NCBI RefSeq assembly: GCF_017114865.1
Contig: NZ_JADEYH010000005.1
Span: forward strand, 167,670 to 231,669
DNA from: Streptomyces verrucosisporus
GTDB lineage: Bacteria > Actinomycetota > Actinomycetes > Streptomycetales > Streptomycetaceae
Length of the DNA: 64,000 bases
Direction of reading: 5' to 3'
Below the pieces are notes generated by a model that saw only the letters and a program-made list of their open reading frames with translations, had not been told where the DNA came from and did no database searches. Positions 1 through 8,823 of the stretch are shown here, in pieces. The translations under genes were made by a program, and so were the position numbers. Within the stretch, counting starts at the first letter, position 1. Every line of letters starts with the position of its first letter.

Positions 1-483
1 AGCCCGGAGGACCTGGCCCTGCACCGGGCCCTGGTGGCCTCCTGGGCTCCGGACGCCGAGGCCGAGGCCACCCGGGAGAAACTGGAGCGGCGGGCCGGGC
101 GGCGGCTGACGGAGGACGACCTCGACCGGCTGGCGGCGATGAACGTCCTGGCCCGGACCGGTGACCCGGACGTCTTCCGGATCGACCCGGTGATCCTGCA
201 CCTGGGAGTGCGGCTGCTGGAGGTGCCCGTCTCGCTGAAGACGCTGCTGGCGGCGCGCGAGGTGGTCCTGGAGCACAGCCGCGAGGCGGCCCGCGAGCTG
301 AGCAGGATGTTCAAGGAGGAGGTCTGGGAGCCCTACCGGCGGCGGGAGTCCGACCCCGAGCAGGTGGAGACGATGCGGACGCTGTCGGCCCATATGCAGC
401 CCATGATCGTGCAGGCGCTGGTGACCGCCTTCCAGCGCTCCATGCGCGAGGAGCTGAAGGCGTCCTTCCCCGACGAGGGGTGA
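1..483 (+). CDS. MerR-family regulator, C-terminal part (cut by window edge)
   Basis: The reading frame is open from base 1, so the start and the DNA-binding domain lie outside the window. About 160 residues are visible. They are charged and helical, with the patterns RLTEDDLDRLAAMNVL and LLEVPVSLKTLLAAREVV, which recall the C-terminal effector part of Streptomyces MerR-type regulators that often sit beside acyl-CoA metabolism genes. Inference: it may control the convergent acyl-CoA operon at 566-6409. No helix-turn-helix can be seen, so a TetR-type protein is not excluded. The gene ends 22 bases before a strong hairpin shared with the facing operon. Confidence 0.5.
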   Translation, partial: SPEDLALHRALVASWAPDAEAEATREKLERRAGRRLTEDDLDRLAAMNVLARTGDPDVFRIDPVILHLGVRLLEVPVSLKTLLAAREVVLEHSREAARELSRMFKEEVWEPYRRRESDPEQVETMRTLSAHMQPMIVQALVTAFQRSMREELKASFPDEG

Positions 484-504
484 CCCGCGCGGCGCGGGAC
501 GGTA

Positions 505-538
505 CGGCCCCCGCCCGGAGCGCACCGGGCGGGGGCCG
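505..538. terminator. Convergent (bidirectional) terminator hairpin
   Basis: A 14-bp GC-rich stem (arms 505-518 and 525-538) with a 6-base loop AGCGCA lies between the stop of the MerR-type gene and the stop of fadB. There is no T-tract, as is usual in streptomycetes. Confidence 0.7.
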
Positions 539-565
539 CGGAGGCGTCCCCCGCCCGGCCGGGGC

Positions 566-2776
566 CTACGCGGCGGGTGTGTCGGGAGTGTCGGGGGTGT
601 CGGTGAAGGTCTCGCCCTTCTCCGCCTTCTCCACCAGCAGCGCGGGCGGCTCGAACCGGTCGCCGTAGAGCGCCTGGAGCTCGCGGGCGCGCGTTACGAA
701 GCCGGGCAGGCCGCCCTCGTAGCCGTTGATGTACTGCAGGACGCCACCGGTCCAGCCGGGGAAGCCGATGCCCAGGATGGAGCCGATGTTGGCGTCGGCG
801 ACCGAGGTCAGCACGCCTTCCTGAAGGCAGCGCACGCTGTCGAGCGCCTCGGAGAAGAGCATCCGCTCCTTCATGTCCTCGAAGGGCACGGCCGCGCCCT
901 CGCGGGTGAAGTGCTCGCGCAGTCCCGGCCACAGGCCCGCGCGGCGGCCGTCGGCGCCGTACTCGTAGAAGCCGGCGCCGCCGCTGCGGCCGGTGCGGCC
1001 GAACTCGTCGACCATGCGGTCGATGACCGCGTCGGCCGGGTGCGGCTCCCAGGTGCCGCCCGCGGCCTCCACCGCGCGCCGCGCCTCGTTCCGGATCTTC
1101 CTGGGCAGGGTCAGTGTCAGCTCGTCCATCAGGGAGAGCACCTTGGCGGGGTAGCCGGCCTGGGCGGCGGCCTGCTCCACGGAGGCCGGGTCCACGCCCT
1201 CGGCGACCAGCGCCACGCCCTCGTTGATGAACCGGCCGATCACGCGGGAGGTGAAGAAGCCGCGCGAGTCGCCCACCACGACCGGGGTCTTGTTGATCTG
1301 CCGCACCAGGTCGAAGGCGCGGGCGGTGGCCTCGTCGCCGGTGCGCTCACCGCGGATGATCTCCACCAGCGGCATCTTGTCGACGGGCGAGAAGAAGTGC
1401 AGTCCGATGAAGTCCCGCTGCCGTTCGACGCCCTCGGCCAGCGAGGTGATCGGGATGGTGGAGGTGTTGGAGCACAGCAGCGCGTCGGGGGCGACGACGT
1501 CCTGGATCTCGGCGTACACCTTGTGCTTGAGGGCGGTGTCCTCGAAGACGGCCTCGATCACCGCGTCGCATCCGGCGAGGTCGGCGGCCTCGGCGGTGGG
1601 GGTGATACGGGCCAGCAGCGCGTCGCGCTCGGCGGGGGTGGTGCGGCCCTTGGCCAGCGCCTTGTCCAGCAGACCGGCGGAGTACGCCTTGCCCTTCTCG
1701 GCGGCCTCGGCGCTCACGTCCTTGAGGACGACCTCGATGCCGGCCTTCGCGCAGGCGTAGGCGATGCCCGCGCCCATCATGCCGGCGCCGAGCACGGCGA
1801 CCCTGCGCACCTTGCGGGGCTCGGTGCCCCGGGGGCGGCTGCGGCCGGAGTTGACGGCCTGGAGGTCGAAGAAGAACGCCTGGATCATGTTCTTGGCGGT
1901 CTGCCCGGTCGCCAGCTCGGTGAAGTAGCGCGACTCGATCGCCTGGGCGGTCTCGAAGTCGACCTGGGCGCCCTCGACGGCCGCGGCCAGGATGTTGCGC
2001 TGGGCCGGGTAGGGGGCGCCGCCGAGCTGCTTGGCGAGGTTGGCGGGGAAGGCCGGGAGGTTGGCGGCGAACTTCGGGTTGGCGGGGGTGCCGCCGGGGA
2101 TCCTGTACCCCTTGATGTCCCAGGGCTGGACGGAGGCGGGGTTGGCGTCGATGAACGCCCGCGCCCTGGCCAGCATCTCCTCGGGGGTGTCGGCGACCTC
2201 GTGGACCAGGCCCTTGTCCATGGCCTGGCGGGGGCGGTACTGCCGGCCCTGGAGGAGGACGTTCAGCAGGGCGTCGGTGATGCCCAGCAGCCGCACGGTG
2301 CGCACCACTCCCCCGCCGCCGGGCAGCAGGCCCAGGGTGGCCTCGGGCAGGCCGATCTTCGAGCCCTTGGCGTCGAGTGCGACGCGGTGGTGGCAGGCCA
2401 GCGCGATCTCCAGGCCCCCGCCGAGGGCCGCGCCGTTGACGGCGGCGACGACGGGGATGCCGAGGGTCTCCACGCGGCGCAGGTCGCGCTTCATGGCCAT
2501 GCCGCGCTCGTAGAGCTCGCGGGCCTGCTCGGGCCGCACCGCCAGCAGGTCGTTGAGGTCGCCGCCGGCGAAGAAGGTCTTCTTGGCGGAGGTGACGATG
2601 ACGCCGCGGACGCCCTCGCGCTCGGCCTCCAGGCGGTCGGCGACCTCGGCGAGCGAGGCGGCGAACGCGGCGTTCATGGTGTTGGCGGACTGGGTGGGGT
2701 CGTCCAGGGTGAGGGTGACGACACCGGTGTCGTCCTGTTCCCAGCGGATGGTGGAAGGGGCTGCGGGGGCTGCCAT
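566..2776 (-). CDS. fadB: FadB-type 3-hydroxyacyl-CoA dehydrogenase / enoyl-CoA hydratase
   Basis: This 736-residue protein is the cytosolic bifunctional beta-oxidation enzyme: hydration of trans-2-enoyl-CoA, then NAD-dependent oxidation of the 3-hydroxyacyl-CoA. Seen: an N-terminal crotonase domain (about 1-190) with GGGLEIALACHHRVA. A linker follows, then a Rossmann 3HCDH domain from about 330 with GAGMMGAGIAYACAKAG, the SNTSTIPI loop and GLHFFSPV. The C-terminal helical domain completes the family's normal length. It is the last gene of the minus-strand operon mcr-acd-fadA-fadB and starts 74 bases after fadA. The partner thiolase FadA is immediately upstream, as in most Streptomyces fadAB pairs. 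The C-terminus ends in a DTP repeat coded by a short tandem. Confidence 0.95.
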   Translation of the reverse strand: MAAPAAPSTIRWEQDDTGVVTLTLDDPTQSANTMNAAFAASLAEVADRLEAEREGVRGVIVTSAKKTFFAGGDLNDLLAVRPEQARELYERGMAMKRDLRRVETLGIPVVAAVNGAALGGGLEIALACHHRVALDAKGSKIGLPEATLGLLPGGGGVVRTVRLLGITDALLNVLLQGRQYRPRQAMDKGLVHEVADTPEEMLARARAFIDANPASVQPWDIKGYRIPGGTPANPKFAANLPAFPANLAKQLGGAPYPAQRNILAAAVEGAQVDFETAQAIESRYFTELATGQTAKNMIQAFFFDLQAVNSGRSRPRGTEPRKVRRVAVLGAGMMGAGIAYACAKAGIEVVLKDVSAEAAEKGKAYSAGLLDKALAKGRTTPAERDALLARITPTAEAADLAGCDAVIEAVFEDTALKHKVYAEIQDVVAPDALLCSNTSTIPITSLAEGVERQRDFIGLHFFSPVDKMPLVEIIRGERTGDEATARAFDLVRQINKTPVVVGDSRGFFTSRVIGRFINEGVALVAEGVDPASVEQAAAQAGYPAKVLSLMDELTLTLPRKIRNEARRAVEAAGGTWEPHPADAVIDRMVDEFGRTGRSGGAGFYEYGADGRRAGLWPGLREHFTREGAAVPFEDMKERMLFSEALDSVRCLQEGVLTSVADANIGSILGIGFPGWTGGVLQYINGYEGGLPGFVTRARELQALYGDRFEPPALLVEKAEKGETFTDTPDTPDTPAA

Positions 2777-2850
2777 GGTGGGTTTCGGTCTCCGTTGAGG
2801 TCTGGCTGCGTCGGGAGGTTCGGGGCGGGCGGGGCCGGGCGCGGGGCCGG

Positions 2851-4086
<1,236 letters not shown>

Positions 4087-4124
4087 GGTCGAAGATGCCT
4101 TCCGGAAAGGGGTGGGTCGGGAGA

Positions 4125-5267
4125 TCAGGAGAGCAGGGAACGGCCGATGATCTCCTTCATGATCTCGGTCGTGCCGCCGTAGATGGTCTGGATGCGTCCG
4201 TCGGTGAACGCCCTGGCCACGGGGTACTCGCTCATGTAGCCGTAGCCGCCGTGGAGCTGGAGGCACCGGTCGGCGGTGCGTTTTTGCAGTTCGGTCGCCC
4301 ACCACTTGGCCATCGAGGCGTGGACGGCGTCCAGCCCGCCGCCGACGTGGTCCTCGACGCAGCGGTCGACGAAGGCGCGGGTGACGGCGCACTCGGTGGC
4401 CATCTCCGCCATCTCGAAGCGTACGTGCTGGAGCCGGGCGAGCGGACGGCCGAACGCCTCGCGCCCCATGACGTACTCACGGGTGATCTCCAGGAGGTGC
4501 TCGGCGCCGGCGATGCCGGCCACCGCGATGGCCAGCCGCTCCTGGGCGAGCTGTGTCATCAGGTGGACGAAGGCGCCGTTGAGTTCGCCCAGCAGGTTCT
4601 CCTTGGGCACGCGCACGTCGTCGAAGAACAGCTCGGCGGTGTCCTGGGACTTCTGGCCGATCTTGTCGAGGTTGCGGCCGCGTTCGAAGCCGGGCATGCC
4701 GCGCTCGACGACCAGCAGGCTCAGTCCCTTGGCGCCGCCCTCGGGGGTCGTCCTGGCGACGACGATCACCAGGTCGGCCAGGATGCCGTTGGAGATGAAG
4801 GTCTTGGAGCCGTTGAGGACCCAGTGGTCGCCGCGGTCCTCGGCCGATGTGCGGATGCCCTGGAGGTCGGAGCCCGCGCCCGGCTCGGTCATGGCGATGG
4901 CGGTGATCGTCTCGCCGGAGCAGAAGCCGGGCAGCCAGCGCTTCTTCTGCTCCTCGGTGGCCAGGGAGGTCAGATACGGGCCGATGATGTCGTTGTGCAG
5001 GCCGATCGCCAGGCCGGGCGTGCCGGCCCTGGTGAACTCCTCGGCCAGTACGGCGCCGTAGCGGAAGTCGTCCTGCCCGCCGCCGCCGTACTCCTCGGGG
5101 ACGGCCACCCCCAGCAGGCCCTGGCGTCCGGCGGCGCGCCACACCTCGCGGTCGACGGCGCCCTCGCGCTCCCAGCGCTCGTAGTGCGGCAGCACCTCCC
5201 GTTCCAGGAAGGCCCGGACCGTGTGCCGGAAGGCCTCGTGGTCCTCGGTGAAGATCTTCCGCTTCAT
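4125..5267 (-). CDS. Acyl-CoA dehydrogenase
   Basis: This 380-residue FAD enzyme introduces the 2,3-double bond into acyl-CoA, the first step of beta-oxidation; electrons go to ETF. Seen: [17 protein letters not shown] (FAD/substrate loop), the helical C-terminal domain with [15 protein letters not shown], and [18 protein letters not shown] at the end, all usual for long- or branched-chain acyl-CoA dehydrogenases. The start ATG at 5267 follows AGGAGGGCGCACG and overlaps the stop of the upstream CoA-isomerase gene by four bases (ATGA), indicating translational coupling. The chain-length specificity cannot be read from sequence, but the racemase-like neighbour suggests 2-methyl-branched substrates. 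Confidence 0.93.
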   Translation of the reverse strand: MKRKIFTEDHEAFRHTVRAFLEREVLPHYERWEREGAVDREVWRAAGRQGLLGVAVPEEYGGGGQDDFRYGAVLAEEFTRAGTPGLAIGLHNDIIGPYLTSLATEEQKKRWLPGFCSGETITAIAMTEPGAGSDLQGIRTSAEDRGDHWVLNGSKTFISNGILADLVIVVARTTPEGGAKGLSLLVVERGMPGFERGRNLDKIGQKSQDTAELFFDDVRVPKENLLGELNGAFVHLMTQLAQERLAIAVAGIAGAEHLLEITREYVMGREAFGRPLARLQHVRFEMAEMATECAVTRAFVDRCVEDHVGGGLDAVHASMAKWWATELQKRTADRCLQLHGGYGYMSEYPVARAFTDGRIQTIYGGTTEIMKEIIGRSLLS

Positions 5268-6409
5268 CGTGCGCCCTCCTCGGGCATGGAGACGGGCAGG
5301 TCCCAGTCGCGGGCCACCTCGGCGGCGTCCGCGCCGGGGACGGCGGGCGGGCGGCGCAGCGCGCCGGGGGTGGCGGAGAAGCGGGGGGCGGGGGCGGGCT
5401 GGACGGCTCCCGCGTACTCGGTGTAGGTGCCGCGGGCTGCCAGGTGGGGGTGGTCGGGGGCCTCGCGCAGGGAGAGCACGGGGGCGACGCAGGCGTCGGT
5501 GCCCTCGAAGACCTCCGTCCACCCCTGGCGGGTGCGGGTGCGGAAGCGGGCGGCGACGGCCCGGCGCAGCTTCTCCCAGCGGGCGGGGTCGTCGCGGTCG
5601 GCGGCGGTCTGCTCGTCCAGGCCCAGCAGACGGGCGAACTCCTCGTAGAACGGCCGCTCCAGCGCGCCGACCGCCATCCAGCCGCCGTCGGCGGTCTCGT
5701 AGACGCCGTAGAAGGGGCAGCCGCCGTCCAGCAGGTTGGCGGCCCGGCGGTCCTGCCAGGCTCCGGCGGCCAGCATGCCGTGGATCATCGCCGTGAGGTG
5801 GCTGGTGCCGTCCACGACGGCGGCGTCCACGACCTGGCCGCTCCCGCCCTCGGCTCGGGCGTGGTGGAGGGCGGCGAGGACGCCGACGACGAGGTAGAGG
5901 GAGCCGCCGGCGTAGTCGCCGAGCAGGTTGGCGGGGATCGCGGGCGGGCCGCCGGCCGGGCCGATCATGCCCAGTGCGCCGGTGACGGCGGTGTAGCCGA
6001 TGTCGTGCCCGGCGCTCGCGGCCAGGGGGCCGTCCTGGCCCCAGCCGGTCATCCGCCCGTAGACCAGTCTCGGGTTGCGGGCCAGACACGGCCCGGGGCC
6101 GACGCCCAGGCGCTCGGCGACGCCGGGGCGCCAGCCCTCGATCAGCACGTCGGCGCGTTCGGCCAGGCCGAGTACGGCTTCGGGGCCGCCGTCGGCCTTG
6201 AGGTCGATCACCACCGAGCGCTTGTTGCGGCCGGTGACGTCGCGAGCGGGGTCGATGCCCAGGGGCTGCCCGCCGGGCCGGTCGACGCGGACGACGTCGG
6301 CGCCGAGGTCGGCCAGGAGCATTCCGGCGAACGGGCCGGGGCCGATGCCCGCCAGTTCCACCACCCGCACTCCGGCCAGCGGGCCGGGGCCTGTGCCTGC
6401 CGCTGCCAT
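5264..6409 (-). CDS. mcr: CaiB/BaiF family CoA transferase, alpha-methylacyl-CoA racemase type
   Basis: The 381-residue protein resembles alpha-methylacyl-CoA racemase, which converts (2R)- to (2S)-methylacyl-CoA so that branched chains can enter beta-oxidation. Seen: the N-terminal VVELAGIGPGPFAGMLLADL with VVRVDRPGG, the conserved SAGHDIGYTAVTGALG histidine region, the LLGDYAGG aspartate loop, and GQVVDAAVVDGTSHL. It is the first gene of the operon and its stop overlaps the next start. Inference: together with acyl-CoA dehydrogenase, FadA and FadB it makes a degradation route for methyl-branched fatty acids or sterol side chains. A formyl-CoA transferase-like role is less likely given the full-length racemase pattern. 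Confidence 0.88.
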   Translation of the reverse strand: MAAAGTGPGPLAGVRVVELAGIGPGPFAGMLLADLGADVVRVDRPGGQPLGIDPARDVTGRNKRSVVIDLKADGGPEAVLGLAERADVLIEGWRPGVAERLGVGPGPCLARNPRLVYGRMTGWGQDGPLAASAGHDIGYTAVTGALGMIGPAGGPPAIPANLLGDYAGGSLYLVVGVLAALHHARAEGGSGQVVDAAVVDGTSHLTAMIHGMLAAGAWQDRRAANLLDGGCPFYGVYETADGGWMAVGALERPFYEEFARLLGLDEQTAADRDDPARWEKLRRAVAARFRTRTRQGWTEVFEGTDACVAPVLSLREAPDHPHLAARGTYTEYAGAVQPAPAPRFSATPGALRRPPAVPGADAAEVARDWDLPVSMPEEGAR

Positions 6410-6530
6410 CCGGCCTCCAACCGTCCGGGCCGCCGCGCCGCGGCCGTATGACACCAATGATGTAACACCGGTGATGCTAAGAACACGTTCCACTTTCCAC
6501 AAGCCCCCGCGGGAGCGCACGCGGAACGCT
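6410..6530 (-). promoter_or_regulatory. Promoter/operator region of the acyl-CoA operon
   Basis: About 120 bases upstream of mcr hold a less GC-rich stretch (about 6446-6505). Two similar blocks, ACACCAATGATG and ACACCGGTGATG, are spaced about one and a half turns apart, and the second contains the palindrome CACCGGTG. No clear -35/-10 pair was found. A role as regulator binding site, for example for the MerR-type protein at the left edge, is inference. Confidence 0.35.
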
Positions 6531-6563
6531 GTGCCCCGTGCCCCGTGCCCCGTGCCCCGTGCC
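6531..6563. repeat. 7-bp tandem repeat (GTGCCCC, 4.7 copies)
   Basis: Four exact copies of GTGCCCC and a partial fifth lie in the non-coding gap between the mcr promoter and the GntR gene terminator. This looks like a simple slippage repeat; no coding or CRISPR character is seen. Confidence 0.8.
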
Positions 6564-6587
6564 GGGCCCGGCCGTACCGGGGAGCAC

Positions 6588-6631
6588 GTGTGCCGAAGGC
6601 CCGTCCCCGCGGGGACGGGCCTTCGGCACAC
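6588..6631 (-). terminator. 44-bp perfect palindrome, terminator of the GntR gene
   Basis: A perfect 44-base palindrome centred in CCCCGCGGGG lies 26 bases beyond the stop of the minus-strand GntR gene. Its only possible loop is the few bases at the centre. It should stop transcription of the ribose operon and GntR gene before the acyl-CoA operon. Confidence 0.75.
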
Positions 6632-6657
6632 GGGGCGGAGCGGGCCCGCCTCCGTCC

Positions 6658-7422
6658 TCATCTGCGCTGCAGCAGCGAGGTGACGCGCAGACGGCCGCTG
6701 TGGATCCACACGTCCGAGTACTCCACCGGCCGGTCGTCGGCGAGGTAGGTGACCTGCTGGAGGTACTGCACGGGGGCGCCCTCGGCCAGCGCCAGGGCCT
6801 GCGCGACCTCCCCCGAGGCGGCCTCCGCGCTGAAGGTGCGGCGGGCCGAGGCGATCTTCAGACCGTAGGCCCCCTCCAGCGCCCCGAAGAGGCTGGAGGC
6901 CGTGAAGTCCACCTTCTCGATGCCGGGCGCGAGGTCGGTCCGTACGAAGTTGAACAGCAGGGCGACCGGCCCCTCCTCGGTGCTGCGCACCCGCACCAGG
7001 CGCAGCACCTGCGTGCCGGGAGTCACGTCCAGCAGGGCGGCGACCGGCCGGGGCGGGGTGATCGGGGAACTCTCGCGCACCTCGGTGGAGGTGACGACGC
7101 CCTGGCTGGCGAAGTCCTCCGACAGGGTGCTGAGCTTCTGGGCGATGGCCGGCTCGATCACCGTGGAGGTGACGAACGTGCCGCGTCCGCGCACCTGCCG
7201 CAGCAGCCCCTCCTCGATGAGGGTCGCCAGGGCCCTGCGTACGGTGCCGCGGCTGACGCCGAACTCCTGGGCCAGCTCGGGTTCGCTCTTGAGGCGGTAG
7301 TGCGGCGGCCACTCGCCGCCGGCGATGCGCAGCCGGATGTGCTCCGAGATCTGGGCGTGGATCGCGGTGGGAACGTTGCGCCTGATGTCCGGAAGACCTC
7401 CCTCGTCGGCCGTCACGGTCAC
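6658..7422 (-). CDS. GntR family regulator, HutC/UTRA subfamily
   Basis: This 254-residue DNA-binding protein has an N-terminal winged helix (about 15-85) with SEPELAQEFGVSRGTVRRAL. A C-terminal UTRA ligand domain (about 105-250) contains PGTQVLRLVRVR and YLQQVTYLADDRPVEYSDVW. Start GTG at 7422 follows GGAGAGGAG; an in-frame upstream extension would run into the hairpin and deoC. UTRA domains bind sugars, sugar phosphates or similar small molecules. The gene is the last of the ribose-type operon on the same strand. Only 31 bases separate it from a strong palindrome downstream of deoC, leaving little room for a separate promoter. Inference: it is the repressor of the rbs operon and its level follows read-through of that hairpin. 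Confidence 0.9.
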   Translation of the reverse strand: MTVTADEGGLPDIRRNVPTAIHAQISEHIRLRIAGGEWPPHYRLKSEPELAQEFGVSRGTVRRALATLIEEGLLRQVRGRGTFVTSTVIEPAIAQKLSTLSEDFASQGVVTSTEVRESSPITPPRPVAALLDVTPGTQVLRLVRVRSTEEGPVALLFNFVRTDLAPGIEKVDFTASSLFGALEGAYGLKIASARRTFSAEAASGEVAQALALAEGAPVQYLQQVTYLADDRPVEYSDVWIHSGRLRVTSLLQRR

Positions 7423-7453
7423 GCGTCTCCTCTCCGGTTGCGAAGTGCTCGGT

Positions 7454-7497
7454 CGCCGTGCCCCGCCCGCCCCGCGCGGGGCGGGCGGGGCACGGCG
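7454..7497 (-). terminator. 44-bp perfect palindrome between deoC-like gene and GntR gene
   Basis: Two perfect 22-base arms (7454-7475 and 7476-7497) form a GC-only hairpin 11 bases after the deoC stop. It can act as a terminator or partial attenuator ahead of the GntR gene. Confidence 0.75.
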
Positions 7498-7508
7498 GCG
7501 GCCGGCCG

Positions 7509-8225
7509 TCAGTAGCTGGTGGTCGAATCGTCGGCGGCGCCGGTGACGATCGCCACCCCGGCGCTGGTGCCGAGCAGCGAGGCCCCGGCACGCAGGAGTT
7601 CCAGGCCCTGACGGTAGCTCTTGATGGACCCGGAGGCCTTCACCCGAACGCCGTCCCGTGCCCGGTCGACAAGGTAGCGAACACTCGTCGGATTCGCGGT
7701 CTCGATCTGCCCGCTGCTGGCGTTCTTCAGGTAGGCCGCGCCCGCCTCCATGGCCAGCTCGACGGCGGCCTCCTTCTCCGCGTCGGTGAGCAGCGGCAGC
7801 TCCAGCATGACCTTGACCGGCAGGCCCGAGGCCCGTACGACGCCGGCGATGTCCTCCCGGAAGTCGTCGTACATACCGCTCTTGAGCCAGCCGATCTGCA
7901 CGCCGATGTCGAGCTGCGTCGCGCCCAGGCGGGCGATCTCGGCGGCCTCGGCCGCCTTGCCCGCGCTGGTCATGACGCCGACGGTCGGGAAGTCCAGGGC
8001 CGAGGCCACCTCGATCCCGGTGCCGCGCAGCTCCGCGGCCACGACGGGGAGCCAGGAGGCGGGCACCATCGCGGCGTTGAAGCCGTGGGCGGCCGCTTCG
8101 CGGGCGTGGGCGGCCATGTCGTCGCGGGTGGCGTCCGGGTCGATTCTGGTGTGCTGGATGTAGGGCGCCATCTCGGCCGGGCTGAGCGCCGGTTCGGCGG
8201 TGGCCGCGGCGGTGGTGTCGGACAT
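7509..8225 (-). CDS. DeoC-like class I aldolase
   Basis: The 238-residue protein matches the deoxyribose-phosphate aldolase fold, a Schiff-base TIM barrel. Residues expected for the family are visible: an aspartate in GATQLDIGVQIG, a lysine in AAYLKNASSGQ at the Schiff-base position, and the proton-relay lysine in VKASGSIKS. It begins at ATG 8225, 71 bases after rbsD, in the same operon as ribokinase, RbsD and the sugar ABC transporter. Inference: it cleaves a phosphorylated pentose or deoxypentose released by RbsK, giving glyceraldehyde-3-phosphate. The exact substrate could be 2-deoxyribose-5-phosphate or a related sugar; the reduced surroundings of the family motifs leave room for another substrate. 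Confidence 0.8.
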   Translation of the reverse strand: MSDTTAAATAEPALSPAEMAPYIQHTRIDPDATRDDMAAHAREAAAHGFNAAMVPASWLPVVAAELRGTGIEVASALDFPTVGVMTSAGKAAEAAEIARLGATQLDIGVQIGWLKSGMYDDFREDIAGVVRASGLPVKVMLELPLLTDAEKEAAVELAMEAGAAYLKNASSGQIETANPTSVRYLVDRARDGVRVKASGSIKSYRQGLELLRAGASLLGTSAGVAIVTGAADDSTTSY

Positions 8226-8296
8226 GCGGGTGTCTCCTGTGGTGGAAGCCGTGGTGGAGGCTTGTGATTGGTGCGGCGGGCGGGCCGCCGCGGGGG

Positions 8297-8752
8297 TCAG
8301 AGCTTGGACGCGTAGTGGTCCGGGACGACGACGCCCTCCCCGCCGAACCACCGGGGGACGTCGACACCGCAGAACAGGCCGATGTTGCCCCACGGTTCGA
8401 AGGCCCCGGTGCGCACGACGACCTTGGCCCGGTGGGCCAGTTCGCCGAGCACCTCGGCGTGCGGACGCGTGGTGAACTCCGCGCCGGCGAAGCGCTCGCG
8501 CAGCCACTGGTCCAGCCGCGGGTTGTTGGACGGGACGTCCTCGGCGCGCACCACGCCCTCGACGACCAGTTCGTCGGCGATCAGGCCGAGCACGGTCCGC
8601 AGGTCCGGCAGGTTCTCGGCGATGGCGAGGTCGATGCGGTGCGCACCGCGGGGGACGGGGAAGCCGGCGTCCACGACCATCAGCAGGTCGGTGTGGCCGA
8701 GGGTGGCCAGGGCTCCGCTCAGTTCGGCGTTGAGGATGCCGGAGCGCTTCAT
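8297..8752 (-). CDS. rbsD: D-ribose pyranase
   Basis: The 151-residue cytosolic protein converts the pyranose to the furanose form of ribose so that ribokinase can use it. Seen: the start MKRSGILNAELSGALATLGH with the conserved active-site histidine, the GFPVPRGAHRIDLA segment, the HAEVLGELAHRAKVVVRTG block, and the C-terminal PWGNIGLFCGV. Length is near the normal 130-150. The ATG at 8752 follows AAAGGACCCCGTC. It lies between rbsA (70 bases upstream) and the DeoC-like gene, the usual rbs operon company. A related fucose mutarotase activity is a less likely alternative. Confidence 0.92.
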   Translation of the reverse strand: MKRSGILNAELSGALATLGHTDLLMVVDAGFPVPRGAHRIDLAIAENLPDLRTVLGLIADELVVEGVVRAEDVPSNNPRLDQWLRERFAGAEFTTRPHAEVLGELAHRAKVVVRTGAFEPWGNIGLFCGVDVPRWFGGEGVVVPDHYASKL

Positions 8753-8823
8753 GACGGGGTCCTTTCCGAAAGGGTGTGGGAGGTGTGGGAGACCGGACGG
8801 GACGGGCGGGGGCCAGGCCGAGG

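Noticed and set aside
6531..6563. Short tandem repeats considered as CRISPR
   Set aside because: The unit is only 7 bp without spacers, and no cas genes are present.
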